Assembly (NCBI GenBank): GCA_028289505.1
Contig: JANQPK010000411.1
Coordinates: forward strand, 1 to 13,632
Origin: Cyclobacteriaceae bacterium
GTDB lineage: Bacteria > Bacteroidota > Bacteroidia > Cytophagales > Cyclobacteriaceae
Direction: 5' to 3'
Length of the DNA stretch: 13,632 nucleotides
Within the stretch, counting starts at the first letter, position 1. Every line of letters starts with the position of its first letter. Made by a program: the position numbers and the translations under genes. This document shows positions 1-6,935 of this stretch, piece after piece. The notes beneath the pieces are model-generated. The model searched no databases. It was not told the origin of the DNA and was given only the letters and a program-made list of their open reading frames with translations.

Positions 1-276
1 ATGATCACCCTTCTGATGAAAGCACATAAAGTGTATACGGACTCAGGTGGTTTGCAAAAAGAAGCCTACATGCTGGCTAAGCCCTGCATTACCCTGAGAC
101 AAGAAACAGAGTGGGTGGAGACACTAAATCAGGGCTGGAATACCCTTACCGGGGCTAACCCTCAAAAAATAATTGCAGCTGCTAATGCTAATAATATTAC
201 CTCCAAGCCGACTTTGCATTATGGAGATGGAAAAGCAGCTGATTTAATCATATCCCATTTAAAAGAGAAACTATGA
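1..276 (+). CDS. wbpI: UDP-sugar 2-epimerase, C-terminal part (WbpI/WecB family), 5'-truncated by window
   Basis: This is the last 91 residues of a non-hydrolysing UDP-N-acetylhexosamine 2-epimerase, a cytoplasmic two-domain Rossmann (GT-B-like) enzyme normally about 350-380 residues long. The reading frame is open from base 1, so the ATG there is almost certainly an internal Met and the gene begins upstream. The visible signature is TDSGGLQKEAYML at residues 13-25, the UDP-binding loop of the family, followed by PCITLR and ETEWVETL. The wording 'QKEA...PCITLR.ETEWVET..GWN' is closer to WbpI (UDP-GlcNAc3NAcA to UDP-ManNAc3NAcA) than to WecB, which usually reads 'QEEAPSLGKPVLVMR.TTERPE'. The stop overlaps the start of the next gene by 4 nt (ATGA), so translation is probably coupled. 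The neighbouring genes provide the rest of the ManNAc3NAcA pathway, which supports the WbpI assignment. Plain WecB (UDP-ManNAc) remains the alternative. Confidence 0.85.
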   Translation: MITLLMKAHKVYTDSGGLQKEAYMLAKPCITLRQETEWVETLNQGWNTLTGANPQKIIAAANANNITSKPTLHYGDGKAADLIISHLKEKL

Positions 277-1424
277 TTACCAATAAAGCGTTAGCAGAGA
301 GTATTAGAATGGTCGATCTCAATACTCAGTATTACAATATCAAACCAGAAATAGATCAGGCTATTCAAAACGTTATTGACTCAAGTGCTTTTATCAAAGG
401 TCCTGACGTAAAACTATTCGAATCAGAACTAGCAGAGTACTTGGGACAAGGAGTGTCGATAATCGGCTGTGCTAATGGCACTGATGCCTTGCAAATTGCA
501 TTAATGGCATTAGGATTGAAACCAGGTGATGAGGTCATTACTACTAACTTTAGTTTTATTGCTACTGTAGAAACCATTGAGCTCTTAAAGCTAAAACCAG
601 TCTTGGTTGATATTGATCCGGATACCTTTAATATCGACGTAACAGCACTTGCATCAGCACTTTCACCTAAAACCAAGGCCATCATCCCTGTACATTTATT
701 TGGGCAATGTGCTAATATGGAAGCTATATGTTCTTTTGCAGAGTCACATCAGATTAAAATTATTGAAGATACAGCCCAGGCCCTAGGTGCCCAATACTCC
801 TTTAAGGATTTGTCAAAGCAAAGTGCAGGAACCATTGGCCATATCGGGACCACATCTTTTTTTCCTTCAAAGAACTTGGGAGCATTTGGGGACGGTGGGG
901 CTCTTCTAACCTGTGACCAAGATCTTGCTAATCGTATTCGGGAGATTACAAATCATGGGTCGAACGTAAAATACTACCATGAACGACTTGGGGTTAACTC
1001 CAGGCTTGACACCTTGCAGGCTGCGATATTAAGAGTAAAACTTCGCTATCTTGATAAATATGCGGAAGCCAGACAAAAAGCAGCAGCTTTTTATGACAAA
1101 GCCCTAGGGAATAATCATAGAATTGCTATCCCTTTCAGATCAAACGACACAACCCACATCTTTCATCAGTATACCATTAAATTGGTGAATATCAATCGGG
1201 ATCACTTTCGATCGTACTTAAAAAGTAATGGTGTTCCCAGCATGATTTATTACCCAGTACCAATGCATTTACAGAAAGCTTTTTCCTATTTAGGATATAA
1301 GCAAGGTGATTTTCCAATAACGGAACAAGTATGTGATCAAGTTATTTCAATCCCCATGCATACTGAATTGGATGAACCTCAGTTAAATTATATCACAGAT
1401 GTGATAAACAAATACTCCGATTAA
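273..1424 (+). CDS. wbpE: DegT/DnrJ/EryC1/StrS sugar aminotransferase, WbpE/WlbC-like
   Basis: This is a PLP-dependent aminotransferase of 383 residues, the normal length for the DegT family. The likely reaction is glutamate-dependent amination at C3 of UDP-3-keto-GlcNAcA to give UDP-GlcNAc3NA, in the cytoplasm. Visible family hallmarks are the N-terminal VDLNTQY (residues 14-20), the cofactor-phosphate region around GCANGTDAL (65-73), IIEDTAQALGA (164-174, PLP-pyridine Asp166 and Gln169) and the Schiff-base Lys200 in SFFPSKNLGAFGDGGA. The C-terminal IYYPVPMHLQ and SYLGYK.GDFP words are typical of 3-aminosugar transaminases. The ATG at 273 overlaps the upstream stop by 4 nt and has AAAAGAGAAA just before it; Met13 at 309 is a possible alternative start because family homology begins there. 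The neighbours (acetyltransferase, dehydrogenase, epimerase) point to WbpE. Another 3-aminosugar specificity cannot be excluded from motifs alone. Confidence 0.88.
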   Translation: MITNKALAESIRMVDLNTQYYNIKPEIDQAIQNVIDSSAFIKGPDVKLFESELAEYLGQGVSIIGCANGTDALQIALMALGLKPGDEVITTNFSFIATVETIELLKLKPVLVDIDPDTFNIDVTALASALSPKTKAIIPVHLFGQCANMEAICSFAESHQIKIIEDTAQALGAQYSFKDLSKQSAGTIGHIGTTSFFPSKNLGAFGDGGALLTCDQDLANRIREITNHGSNVKYYHERLGVNSRLDTLQAAILRVKLRYLDKYAEARQKAAAFYDKALGNNHRIAIPFRSNDTTHIFHQYTIKLVNINRDHFRSYLKSNGVPSMIYYPVPMHLQKAFSYLGYKQGDFPITEQVCDQVISIPMHTELDEPQLNYITDVINKYSD

Positions 1425-1428
1425 TTAT

Positions 1429-2013
1429 ATGACCAACGATCAAAAGATATTTGTTCATGAAACCTCAGTAGTCGACCCAGGTTGCGAAATTGGAGGGGGT
1501 ACTAAAATATGGCATTTCAGTCATATAATGACAGGTGCCAAAATTGGGAGAAATGTGAACATTGGACAAAATGTAGTAGTCTCACCGAACGTAATTTTAG
1601 GAAACAATGTCCGAGTGCAAAACAACGTATCAATCTACACTGGTGTGATTTGCGAGGACGATGTTTTTTTGGGGCCAAGTATGGTATTCACCAATGTGAT
1701 CAATCCCAGAAGTGCGATTGCCCGAAAGGATCAGTATCGTCCAACTCATGTCGCAAAAGGAGCCACCATTGGTGCTAATGCTACCATAATCTGTGGTATC
1801 ACCTTAGGAAAATACTGTTTTGTTGGAGCAGGTGCAGTTGTTACTAAGAATGTAACTCCCTATTCATTAGTAATTGGTAACCCAGCTAAACCATCTGGAT
1901 GGTACAGCGAATTCGGGCACCGTTTAGATTTCGACCAACGGGGAATCGCAAAATGCCCTGAGAGCCAGCATGAGTATCAATTATATAATAACCAAGTACT
2001 GAGAATTAAATGA
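1429..2013 (+). CDS. wbpD: UDP-3-aminosugar N-acetyltransferase, left-handed beta-helix, WbpD/WlbB-like
   Basis: A 194-residue hexapeptide-repeat acyltransferase, matching the length of WbpD/WlbB. The expected reaction is acetyl-CoA-dependent acetylation of the 3-amino group of UDP-GlcNAc3NA, giving UDP-GlcNAc3NAcA in the cytoplasm. Imperfect [LIV]-G-x4 hexapeptide turns run from about residue 12 to 155 (IGGGTKI, IGRNVNI, LGNNVRV, IGANATI, LGKYCFV). They include the diagnostic NNVSIYTGVICEDDVFLGPS at 66-85 and the loop after it (VFTNVINPRSAI). The coil ends with the usual VIGNPAKPSGW at 148-158, and a short tail after it carries RGIAKCPESQ. Members of this fold act as trimers. The gene starts 4 nt after the aminotransferase stop and overlaps the dehydrogenase by 4 nt (ATGA). 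This spacing and the gene set make the pathway assignment strong, though substrate specificity is inferred. Confidence 0.9.
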   Translation: MTNDQKIFVHETSVVDPGCEIGGGTKIWHFSHIMTGAKIGRNVNIGQNVVVSPNVILGNNVRVQNNVSIYTGVICEDDVFLGPSMVFTNVINPRSAIARKDQYRPTHVAKGATIGANATIICGITLGKYCFVGAGAVVTKNVTPYSLVIGNPAKPSGWYSEFGHRLDFDQRGIAKCPESQHEYQLYNNQVLRIK

Positions 2014-2957
2014 AAAACTTTGCTATCACTGGGGTTGCCGGATACATTGCCCCAAGGCATTTAGAAGCCATCCATAATACAGGAAATAAACTTATTGCAG
2101 CCTGCGACCCACATGATTCCGTGGGCATATTGGACAGGTATTCCCAAAACGTACGGTTTTTTACAGAGATCGAGAGATTTGATCGACATTTGGAAAAGCT
2201 GCGGCGTTCTAATTCTGACCGAAAACTTGACTTTCTTACTATCTGCTCTCCAAATTACCTTCACGATGCTCATATCAGGCTAGCCCTAAGATTGGAAGCT
2301 GATGCTATTTGTGAGAAACCACTGGTGGCTAATCCATGGCACCTTGATATGTTGCAGGATCTGGAGAGAGAATCAGGCAAAAATATTTTTACCATTTTAC
2401 AGGTCAGACTTCATCCTTCGATAATCGCATTAAAGAAAAAGTTAGAAACACAATCAACAAATAAGAGGTATGATGTACTATTGACATACATCACCAGCCG
2501 TGGTCCTTGGTACCATTATTCATGGAAGGGAGATCCTGATAAATCAGGGGGAGTGGGAACCAATATCGGAATCCATTTTTTTGATATGTTAATCTGGCTG
2601 TTTGGACCGGTTCAAGAAAGTAGATTACACCTGTCTCGTGAAGAAAAAATGAGTGGATTTATAGAGTTACAAAATGCAAATGTTCGCTGGTATTTGTCTA
2701 CAGATAGAAACGACTTGCCACCTGATACAGTAGACCGGGGATTGCCTACCTACCGGTCCATTACTATTAACGGAGAAGAGGTTGAGTTTAGCCAGGGCTT
2801 TACGGATTTACATAATCGCAGTTACGAAAAAATACTAACTGGAGATGGTTTCGGCACTGAAGAAGCTCGTGCCTCAATTGAGTTAGTCTCACAGATTAGG
2901 GATGCTAAAGTTAGTCCTGTAAATGAGTTTAGCCACCCCTTGGTTCCAACTTCATAA
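2010..2957 (+). CDS. wlbA: Gfo/Idh/MocA oxidoreductase, UDP-GlcNAcA 3-dehydrogenase (WbpB/WlbA-like)
   Basis: A 315-residue NAD(P)-dependent dehydrogenase of the Gfo/Idh/MocA family, the usual length for WlbA/WbpB. It should oxidise C3 of UDP-GlcNAcA to the 3-keto sugar that the aminotransferase two genes upstream then aminates; coupled 2-oxoglutarate recycling of the cofactor is known for some WlbA enzymes. The N-terminal NAD-binding strand and the family-specific GVAGYIAPRHLEAI occupy residues 8-21. CSPNYLH is at 79-85, the family EKP with catalytic-region Lys at 102-104, QVRLHPSI at 131-138, and GVGTNIGIHFFDML at 181-194, where the conserved His lies in the active site. The GYIAPRHL wording is characteristic of WlbA-type proteins and not of generic inositol dehydrogenases. 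It overlaps the acetyltransferase stop by 4 nt. It is the last gene of the tight four-gene set; a 163-nt gap follows. Confidence 0.9.
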   Translation: MKNFAITGVAGYIAPRHLEAIHNTGNKLIAACDPHDSVGILDRYSQNVRFFTEIERFDRHLEKLRRSNSDRKLDFLTICSPNYLHDAHIRLALRLEADAICEKPLVANPWHLDMLQDLERESGKNIFTILQVRLHPSIIALKKKLETQSTNKRYDVLLTYITSRGPWYHYSWKGDPDKSGGVGTNIGIHFFDMLIWLFGPVQESRLHLSREEKMSGFIELQNANVRWYLSTDRNDLPPDTVDRGLPTYRSITINGEEVEFSQGFTDLHNRSYEKILTGDGFGTEEARASIELVSQIRDAKVSPVNEFSHPLVPTS

Positions 2958-3007
2958 TATACACCAGGCATCCCACTGGGTTCAGAGTTTTAACAACGAA
3001 ATGAATG

Positions 3008-3029
3008 AAAATTGGATAAACCAGTTTTT
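3008..3029 (+). terminator. weak stem-loop with T tract after the aminosugar operon
   Basis: The sequence reads AAAATTGG (3008-3015), ATAAA loop, then CCAGTTTT (3021-3028) with one further T. The two arms pair over 8 bp with one G-U wobble, and the 3' arm merges into the T run. It lies 50 nt after the dehydrogenase stop, where an end of transcription is expected. The stem is AT-rich and weak, so termination would be partial at best. Confidence 0.35.
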
Positions 3030-3058
3030 GCTTTTGATGAATAAAATTTATAATTTTA
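3026..3058 (+). promoter_or_regulatory. possible Bacteroidota-type promoter for the GT4 gene
   Basis: TTTTG at 3026-3030 is followed 20 nt later by TAATTTTA (3051-3058). That resembles the Bacteroidota sigma pattern (TTTG at -33, TAnnTTTG at -7), but the last base of the -7 box is wrong. It would place the start of transcription near 3063-3065, just before an inverted repeat at 3069-3094. It is weaker than the promoter before the Wzc-like gene, and it overlaps the preceding hairpin. Confidence 0.3.
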
Positions 3059-3068
3059 GTATAAATTC

Positions 3069-3094
3069 ATATTAGAATTGTACTATTCTAATAT
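3069..3094. repeat. perfect 10-bp inverted repeat (operator or leader hairpin candidate)
   Basis: ATATTAGAAT (3069-3078) and ATTCTAATAT (3085-3094) are exact reverse complements around the 6-nt spacer TGTACT. The repeat ends 26 nt before the ATG at 3121 and is not followed by a T tract, so it does not look like a terminator. It could be a dimeric-regulator binding site or a hairpin in the leader of the glycosyltransferase mRNA. Confidence 0.6.
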
Positions 3095-3120
3095 ACGCGG
3101 CTTGACAACGGGGCTACCAA

Positions 3121-4344
3121 ATGCTTAAAAACGACTATTCGACTACGGTACTCTCCAATCGACAAACAATTGTTGGGAATCAACAGGATGTAACGCCAGT
3201 TAAGGAACAACAAACTAAAATGTCCAAGCTAATTCTTTTTGGGGTAAAATATATGCCCTCTCGAGGAGGAACTAGCAGAGTAGCTGAAAATCTTATTAAG
3301 CAGTTGATGGATAGATACTCTATCACTATCTACTGCTATGATACTATTTTACGCAAGCAAGTACCAGGTATTACGGTTAATTGGGTAAGGTGTCTAAGAC
3401 CAGGGGCTTTAGGGGCTTTTTTGTTCTATTTTGTATCTACTTTTAAAATTCTTTTTGGTCCCAACGTAGATTTGATTCATGCCCATAAGACCGACTGTGC
3501 TTTGTTTATTCCATTATTGCGTTTGCGTTTTAAAGTAATCGCTACCTCTCATGAAGCCCCTTACCGAAGAGATAAGTGGAATTACTTAATGAAGTTATAC
3601 TTTCATCTAGCCGAGAGAATTTTTATCTATTGTTCTAATATCCGCACCTGCGTTAGTGAACCGTTAACTAAACTTTACCAAGCAAAATACGGCAGAAAGG
3701 TGAATTTTATTCCCAACGGAATTACCATAGATCATAACGGGCAGGATTATAGCACTGAACTAGAATATATGCTGCCTAAAGCTGCCAGTCTTGATAAACC
3801 CTATGTCATGTTTTCTGCACGAAGGCTGATGACAACCAAGGGGTGCCATACCATGATCGAAGCTCTAAAAAAGCTTGAATACCAAGGCCAAGTGTTCATT
3901 ACCGGAGAGATCGAATCAAGTGAAATGTACGTTAACACGTTAAAAGCTCTGGCCGGTCCACTAAATGTGTTTTTCTTAGGATTTGTAGAACCGCTTCCCA
4001 TTCTTTTACAATTAATAAAAGGAGCTGATTTGTTTATTTTCCCTTCGGAAGTGGAAGGAATGTCCATTATGCTTTTAGAGGTGGCCTCAGTAGGTAAACC
4101 GATTGTAGCAAGTGATATACCGGAAAACAAACAAGTATTTGATGAAACTGAAGTTGTTTATTTCAAGAATAAAGATGTACACGATCTTTCTGAGAAATTG
4201 AAATATGCTATGAGCAACCAGGATATATTAGATCAAATGGCGACAAGGGCCAAAAACAAAATTCTTACAGAACATAGTTGGGAGAGAATTGCCGGTCAGT
4301 ACCACAGACTGTATCAATCCCTAATAAACAATTCCGGTAATTAG
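3121..4344 (+). CDS. GT4-family glycosyltransferase
   Basis: A 407-residue retaining glycosyltransferase with GT-B fold, of family 4, expected to add one sugar from a nucleotide donor to the lipid-linked polysaccharide repeat unit on the cytoplasmic face of the membrane. The N-terminal glycine-rich loop is KYMPSRGGTSRVAENL (43-58), and IPNGI is at 197-201. The donor-phosphate region FSARRLMTTKG spans 231-241 (Arg234/235, Lys240). The C-terminal motif FPSEVEGMSIMLLE holds the E-x7-E pair, Glu312 and Glu320. The family core begins at MSKLILFG (Met34, base 3220), so the first 33 residues are an unusual polar extension; translation may really start at 3220, where AAGGA lies 13 nt upstream. The ATG at 3121 is kept only because it is the longest frame. 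Donor and acceptor cannot be told from the sequence. It may be the transferase that uses UDP-ManNAc3NAcA. Confidence 0.85.
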   Translation: MLKNDYSTTVLSNRQTIVGNQQDVTPVKEQQTKMSKLILFGVKYMPSRGGTSRVAENLIKQLMDRYSITIYCYDTILRKQVPGITVNWVRCLRPGALGAFLFYFVSTFKILFGPNVDLIHAHKTDCALFIPLLRLRFKVIATSHEAPYRRDKWNYLMKLYFHLAERIFIYCSNIRTCVSEPLTKLYQAKYGRKVNFIPNGITIDHNGQDYSTELEYMLPKAASLDKPYVMFSARRLMTTKGCHTMIEALKKLEYQGQVFITGEIESSEMYVNTLKALAGPLNVFFLGFVEPLPILLQLIKGADLFIFPSEVEGMSIMLLEVASVGKPIVASDIPENKQVFDETEVVYFKNKDVHDLSEKLKYAMSNQDILDQMATRAKNKILTEHSWERIAGQYHRLYQSLINNSGN

Positions 4345-4411
4345 GATTTGCTTCTGTTCTAAGATGTAACCTCCACTCAAGTTTTAAATAAATTGACATT
4401 GTTGTCGTCAA

Positions 4412-4423
4412 ATATTGCAATAT
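4412..4423. repeat. 12-bp perfect palindrome upstream of the wzc promoter
   Basis: ATATTGCAATAT is its own reverse complement. It sits just upstream of, and nearly against, the proposed -33 element at 4428-4430. That is a plausible place for a regulator to bind, but the region is very AT-rich and short palindromes arise there easily. Confidence 0.4.
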
Positions 4424-4427
4424 ATAA

Positions 4428-4458
4428 TTGCTATAGTACAATATTATCAATATATTTG
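4428..4458 (+). promoter_or_regulatory. Bacteroidota-type promoter for the wzc-like gene
   Basis: TTG (4428-4430), 20 nt, then TATATTTG (4451-4458). The second box fits TAnnTTTG exactly, and the spacing is within the 19-21 nt usual for the primary sigma factor of Bacteroidota. Transcription would start near 4463-4466, leaving a leader of roughly 88 nt before the ATG at 4553. The leader has no clear Shine-Dalgarno sequence, which is normal in this phylum. It contains a 7-nt inverted pair, TAACTGT (4473-4479) and ACAGTTA (4541-4547), that could bring the start region into a stem. Confidence 0.6.
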
Positions 4459-4552
4459 TTATAATAAGTTTATAACTGTCTCTTTCGATTCAGAATAATA
4501 AAATTGGGTATCTTTAGCTAAGATTCCATCCAGGCAGTTCACAGTTAACAAA

Positions 4553-6928
4553 ATGAGCGTAGAGAGTATCTCCCAAGAAGGTATTACCATTAAGGACCTG
4601 ATAAACCAAATTCTATCGAATTGGGTCTGGTTTGCACTTTGTGGGTTTTTCGGATTATGTATAGGATTTATATTCTTTAAATATACTCCGCCGAATTACA
4701 GCATGAAAAGTATGCTGTTAGCCAAGGAAGAGGAACAGGGACTTTCGGTTGAAAACTTATTTGGAGGTAGTCCACTTGGTGGTTCTAGCAATCTGATGAA
4801 CCAGGTTGGAATTCTCAACAGTTACACGTTACACAAACAAGTTCTCGAAAACCTTAACTGGTCCTATTCCTGGTTCAAAAAGGACCTATTTTATGATGAG
4901 GACCTATACAAAAACGCTCCATTTATTTTAAAGCTTGAAGATGGATTTGAAAATAGCACCGGGATTCCTGTCAGTATATTACCCTTATCAGACAAGCAAT
5001 TTTTGGTTCGCGTGGAGAATAAATCAAAATACCTTGGTTTAAAGAAAAGTGAGCTCGAGGTAGAGTTTGAACAAGTAGTAGATTATGGCCAGACTTTTCA
5101 CAACGACTATTTCCATTTTAGTTTAGAACCGGTAAGTGGACGCACACACGAACAAGGTACTGAGTACACGCTCATATTTAATCAAATTGAAACCCTGACC
5201 TTAGCTTATCAGAAAAGCTTAAAAATTAATCTAATAGATGAGAAGGCTGACCTGATACAATTAGCTTTAGAAGGAAATAACCCTGAACGTGGGGTTGATT
5301 ATTTAAACGAGTTGGCCAAGGAGTATTTAAAGTTCGGACTTTATCAAAAGAATCGCGCTTCTGAAAATACAGTGAACTTTATTGATGCACAATTATCTGA
5401 AATTGTTGATTCCTTAGAATTGGCGGGTCAGAACTTTACAGATTTCAGGTCAAAGAATAGGGTTGTCGATCTAGGTCAGGAGGCAGGTTTAGTGATGCAG
5501 CGATTGGAGGAAGTTGAATCTCAAGCCTCTATGGCCCAATTGAGACTGGATTATTATAAGAACCTTTCTTCCTATCTAAATGATGCTGCACAAATGGAAA
5601 AAGTGGTCGCACCCTCTGTAGTAGGCATTACCGATCCAACCTTGAATGCCTTAGTTATACGGTTAAGTGAACTTTACAACAAAAGGGGTATACTCGCCAA
5701 AAGCGGACGAAATCCTGCGATCAACTCAATAGACCATGAGATTCAGATCACCAGAGAGAGTCTAGAGGAGAATCTTAGAAACTTACTCAGTAATACTGAG
5801 ATACAGCTAGAGAATCTAAGACAAAGAAAATACAGGATTGACAGCCAACTTGCCACGCTTCCTCAAACAGAGCAGGAGCTTATTGATATCAAACGGAGTT
5901 TCGATTTAAACAACGAACTGTATACCTTTCTGTTACAAAAAAGAGCGGAAGCAGCCATCACCAATGCATCCAATGTTTCGGATGTTCAAGTACTAGATCC
6001 ATCTCGATTGAGCACTGCTGAGAAAGTAGGACCAAGTTTAATAAAAAATGTATTCTTTGGGGGAGCCGTTGGCATGTTCATTCCATTGGCCATAACAATA
6101 CTAGCTGGGGCATTCAGCGAAACTATCAGTAAGAAGGAAGAACTTGAAACCGCCACTCGTATTCCTATAATCGGAACAGTGGTTCACAACAAAACCAAAA
6201 GTTACCTTCCAGTAGTTGAATACCCAAGGTCAGGGATTAGTGAGTCAATTCGTAGCTTAAGAACCAACGTTTACTACGGTCTTAAGTATCAGAATAATAA
6301 AGTTATTGCGGTCCATTCCATGATTACCAATGAGGGTAAATCATTCATTTCGTTAAATCTTGCGACAAGCTTTGCGATCAATAAAAGCAATGTACTCCTA
6401 CTGGGTGCTGATCTAAGGAATCCATCGCTTTCATACGTTCTAAATTGTTCCAAGGATAGGGGGCTTTCCACTTATTTACTGGGCAACCATTCTTTCGACG
6501 AGATTATTGAATGGACCAATAATAACCTTTCCTTTATACCAGCTGGACCTATATTACCAAATCCATCTGAGCTGATAGGAAATGGAAATTTTGATAAATT
6601 CCTTCGAGAGGCTAAGGATCGATTTGAGTATATAATAATTGATAATGCACCAATTTCACTGGTAACGGATGGTGTTTTGGTTGGTAAGTTAGCAGACTTG
6701 AACTTGGTAGTTTTTAGACAGGGAAGAAGCCAAAAGAATCAAATCAAAGAAATAAATCAGGTTGCTGAAAACAAGATGATTCCAAATCTATTCCTGGTAT
6801 TTAATGACTATAAATCCAACAAAGCCGGTTACGGATACGGTAGCGGTGGTGGATATGGTTACTACTCTGATAATTCCAGATCTAAAGACGAAAAAGAATT
6901 TGAAAACGTGCTGGTGAAGACGGTTTAA
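4553..6928 (+). CDS. wzc: Wzc-like polysaccharide co-polymerase with tyrosine autokinase (BY-kinase) domain
   Basis: A 791-residue inner-membrane protein that controls chain length and export of polysaccharide and carries a cytoplasmic bacterial tyrosine kinase. The first membrane segment is about residues 24-43 and the second about 499-521. Between them lies the periplasmic Wzz-type region, including GGSPLGG at 61-67, a long coiled-coil stretch at about 265-470, and the GNVR-type ending before TM2. The kinase domain follows from about 560. Its Walker A is ITNEGKS with Lys596. Walker A' reads LLLGADLRNP, so the first Asp of the usual DxDxR is Gly618, while Asp620 and Arg622 remain. Walker B is YIIIDNAP with Asp697. 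The tail has clustered tyrosines (760, 762, 768, 770, 771) in a Gly-rich run, the expected autophosphorylation site. The size fits fused Wzc proteins. The gene has its own promoter and is followed after 7 nt by an aminotransferase. Confidence 0.9.
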   Translation: MSVESISQEGITIKDLINQILSNWVWFALCGFFGLCIGFIFFKYTPPNYSMKSMLLAKEEEQGLSVENLFGGSPLGGSSNLMNQVGILNSYTLHKQVLENLNWSYSWFKKDLFYDEDLYKNAPFILKLEDGFENSTGIPVSILPLSDKQFLVRVENKSKYLGLKKSELEVEFEQVVDYGQTFHNDYFHFSLEPVSGRTHEQGTEYTLIFNQIETLTLAYQKSLKINLIDEKADLIQLALEGNNPERGVDYLNELAKEYLKFGLYQKNRASENTVNFIDAQLSEIVDSLELAGQNFTDFRSKNRVVDLGQEAGLVMQRLEEVESQASMAQLRLDYYKNLSSYLNDAAQMEKVVAPSVVGITDPTLNALVIRLSELYNKRGILAKSGRNPAINSIDHEIQITRESLEENLRNLLSNTEIQLENLRQRKYRIDSQLATLPQTEQELIDIKRSFDLNNELYTFLLQKRAEAAITNASNVSDVQVLDPSRLSTAEKVGPSLIKNVFFGGAVGMFIPLAITILAGAFSETISKKEELETATRIPIIGTVVHNKTKSYLPVVEYPRSGISESIRSLRTNVYYGLKYQNNKVIAVHSMITNEGKSFISLNLATSFAINKSNVLLLGADLRNPSLSYVLNCSKDRGLSTYLLGNHSFDEIIEWTNNNLSFIPAGPILPNPSELIGNGNFDKFLREAKDRFEYIIIDNAPISLVTDGVLVGKLADLNLVVFRQGRSQKNQIKEINQVAENKMIPNLFLVFNDYKSNKAGYGYGSGGGYGYYSDNSRSKDEKEFENVLVKTV

Positions 6929-6935
6929 GCTAATT

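Noticed and set aside
365..685. 106-codon frame antisense to the first aminotransferase
   Set aside because: It is fully inside a strongly supported gene on the other strand and has no recognisable domain.
1509..1778. 89-codon frame inside the acetyltransferase gene, same strand
   Set aside because: It is Cys- and His-rich by chance from the hexapeptide repeat codons; the other frame has full family motifs.
3102..3107. TTGACA resembling a -35 box before the GT4 gene
   Set aside because: It lies only 14 nt before the ATG at 3121 with no -10 box in the gap, and this phylum does not use that consensus.
4393..4428. TTGACA and TATAAT before wzc as a sigma70-type promoter
   Set aside because: The spacing is 24 nt, far from 17. 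The TTG-N20-TATATTTG pair just downstream fits Bacteroidota better.
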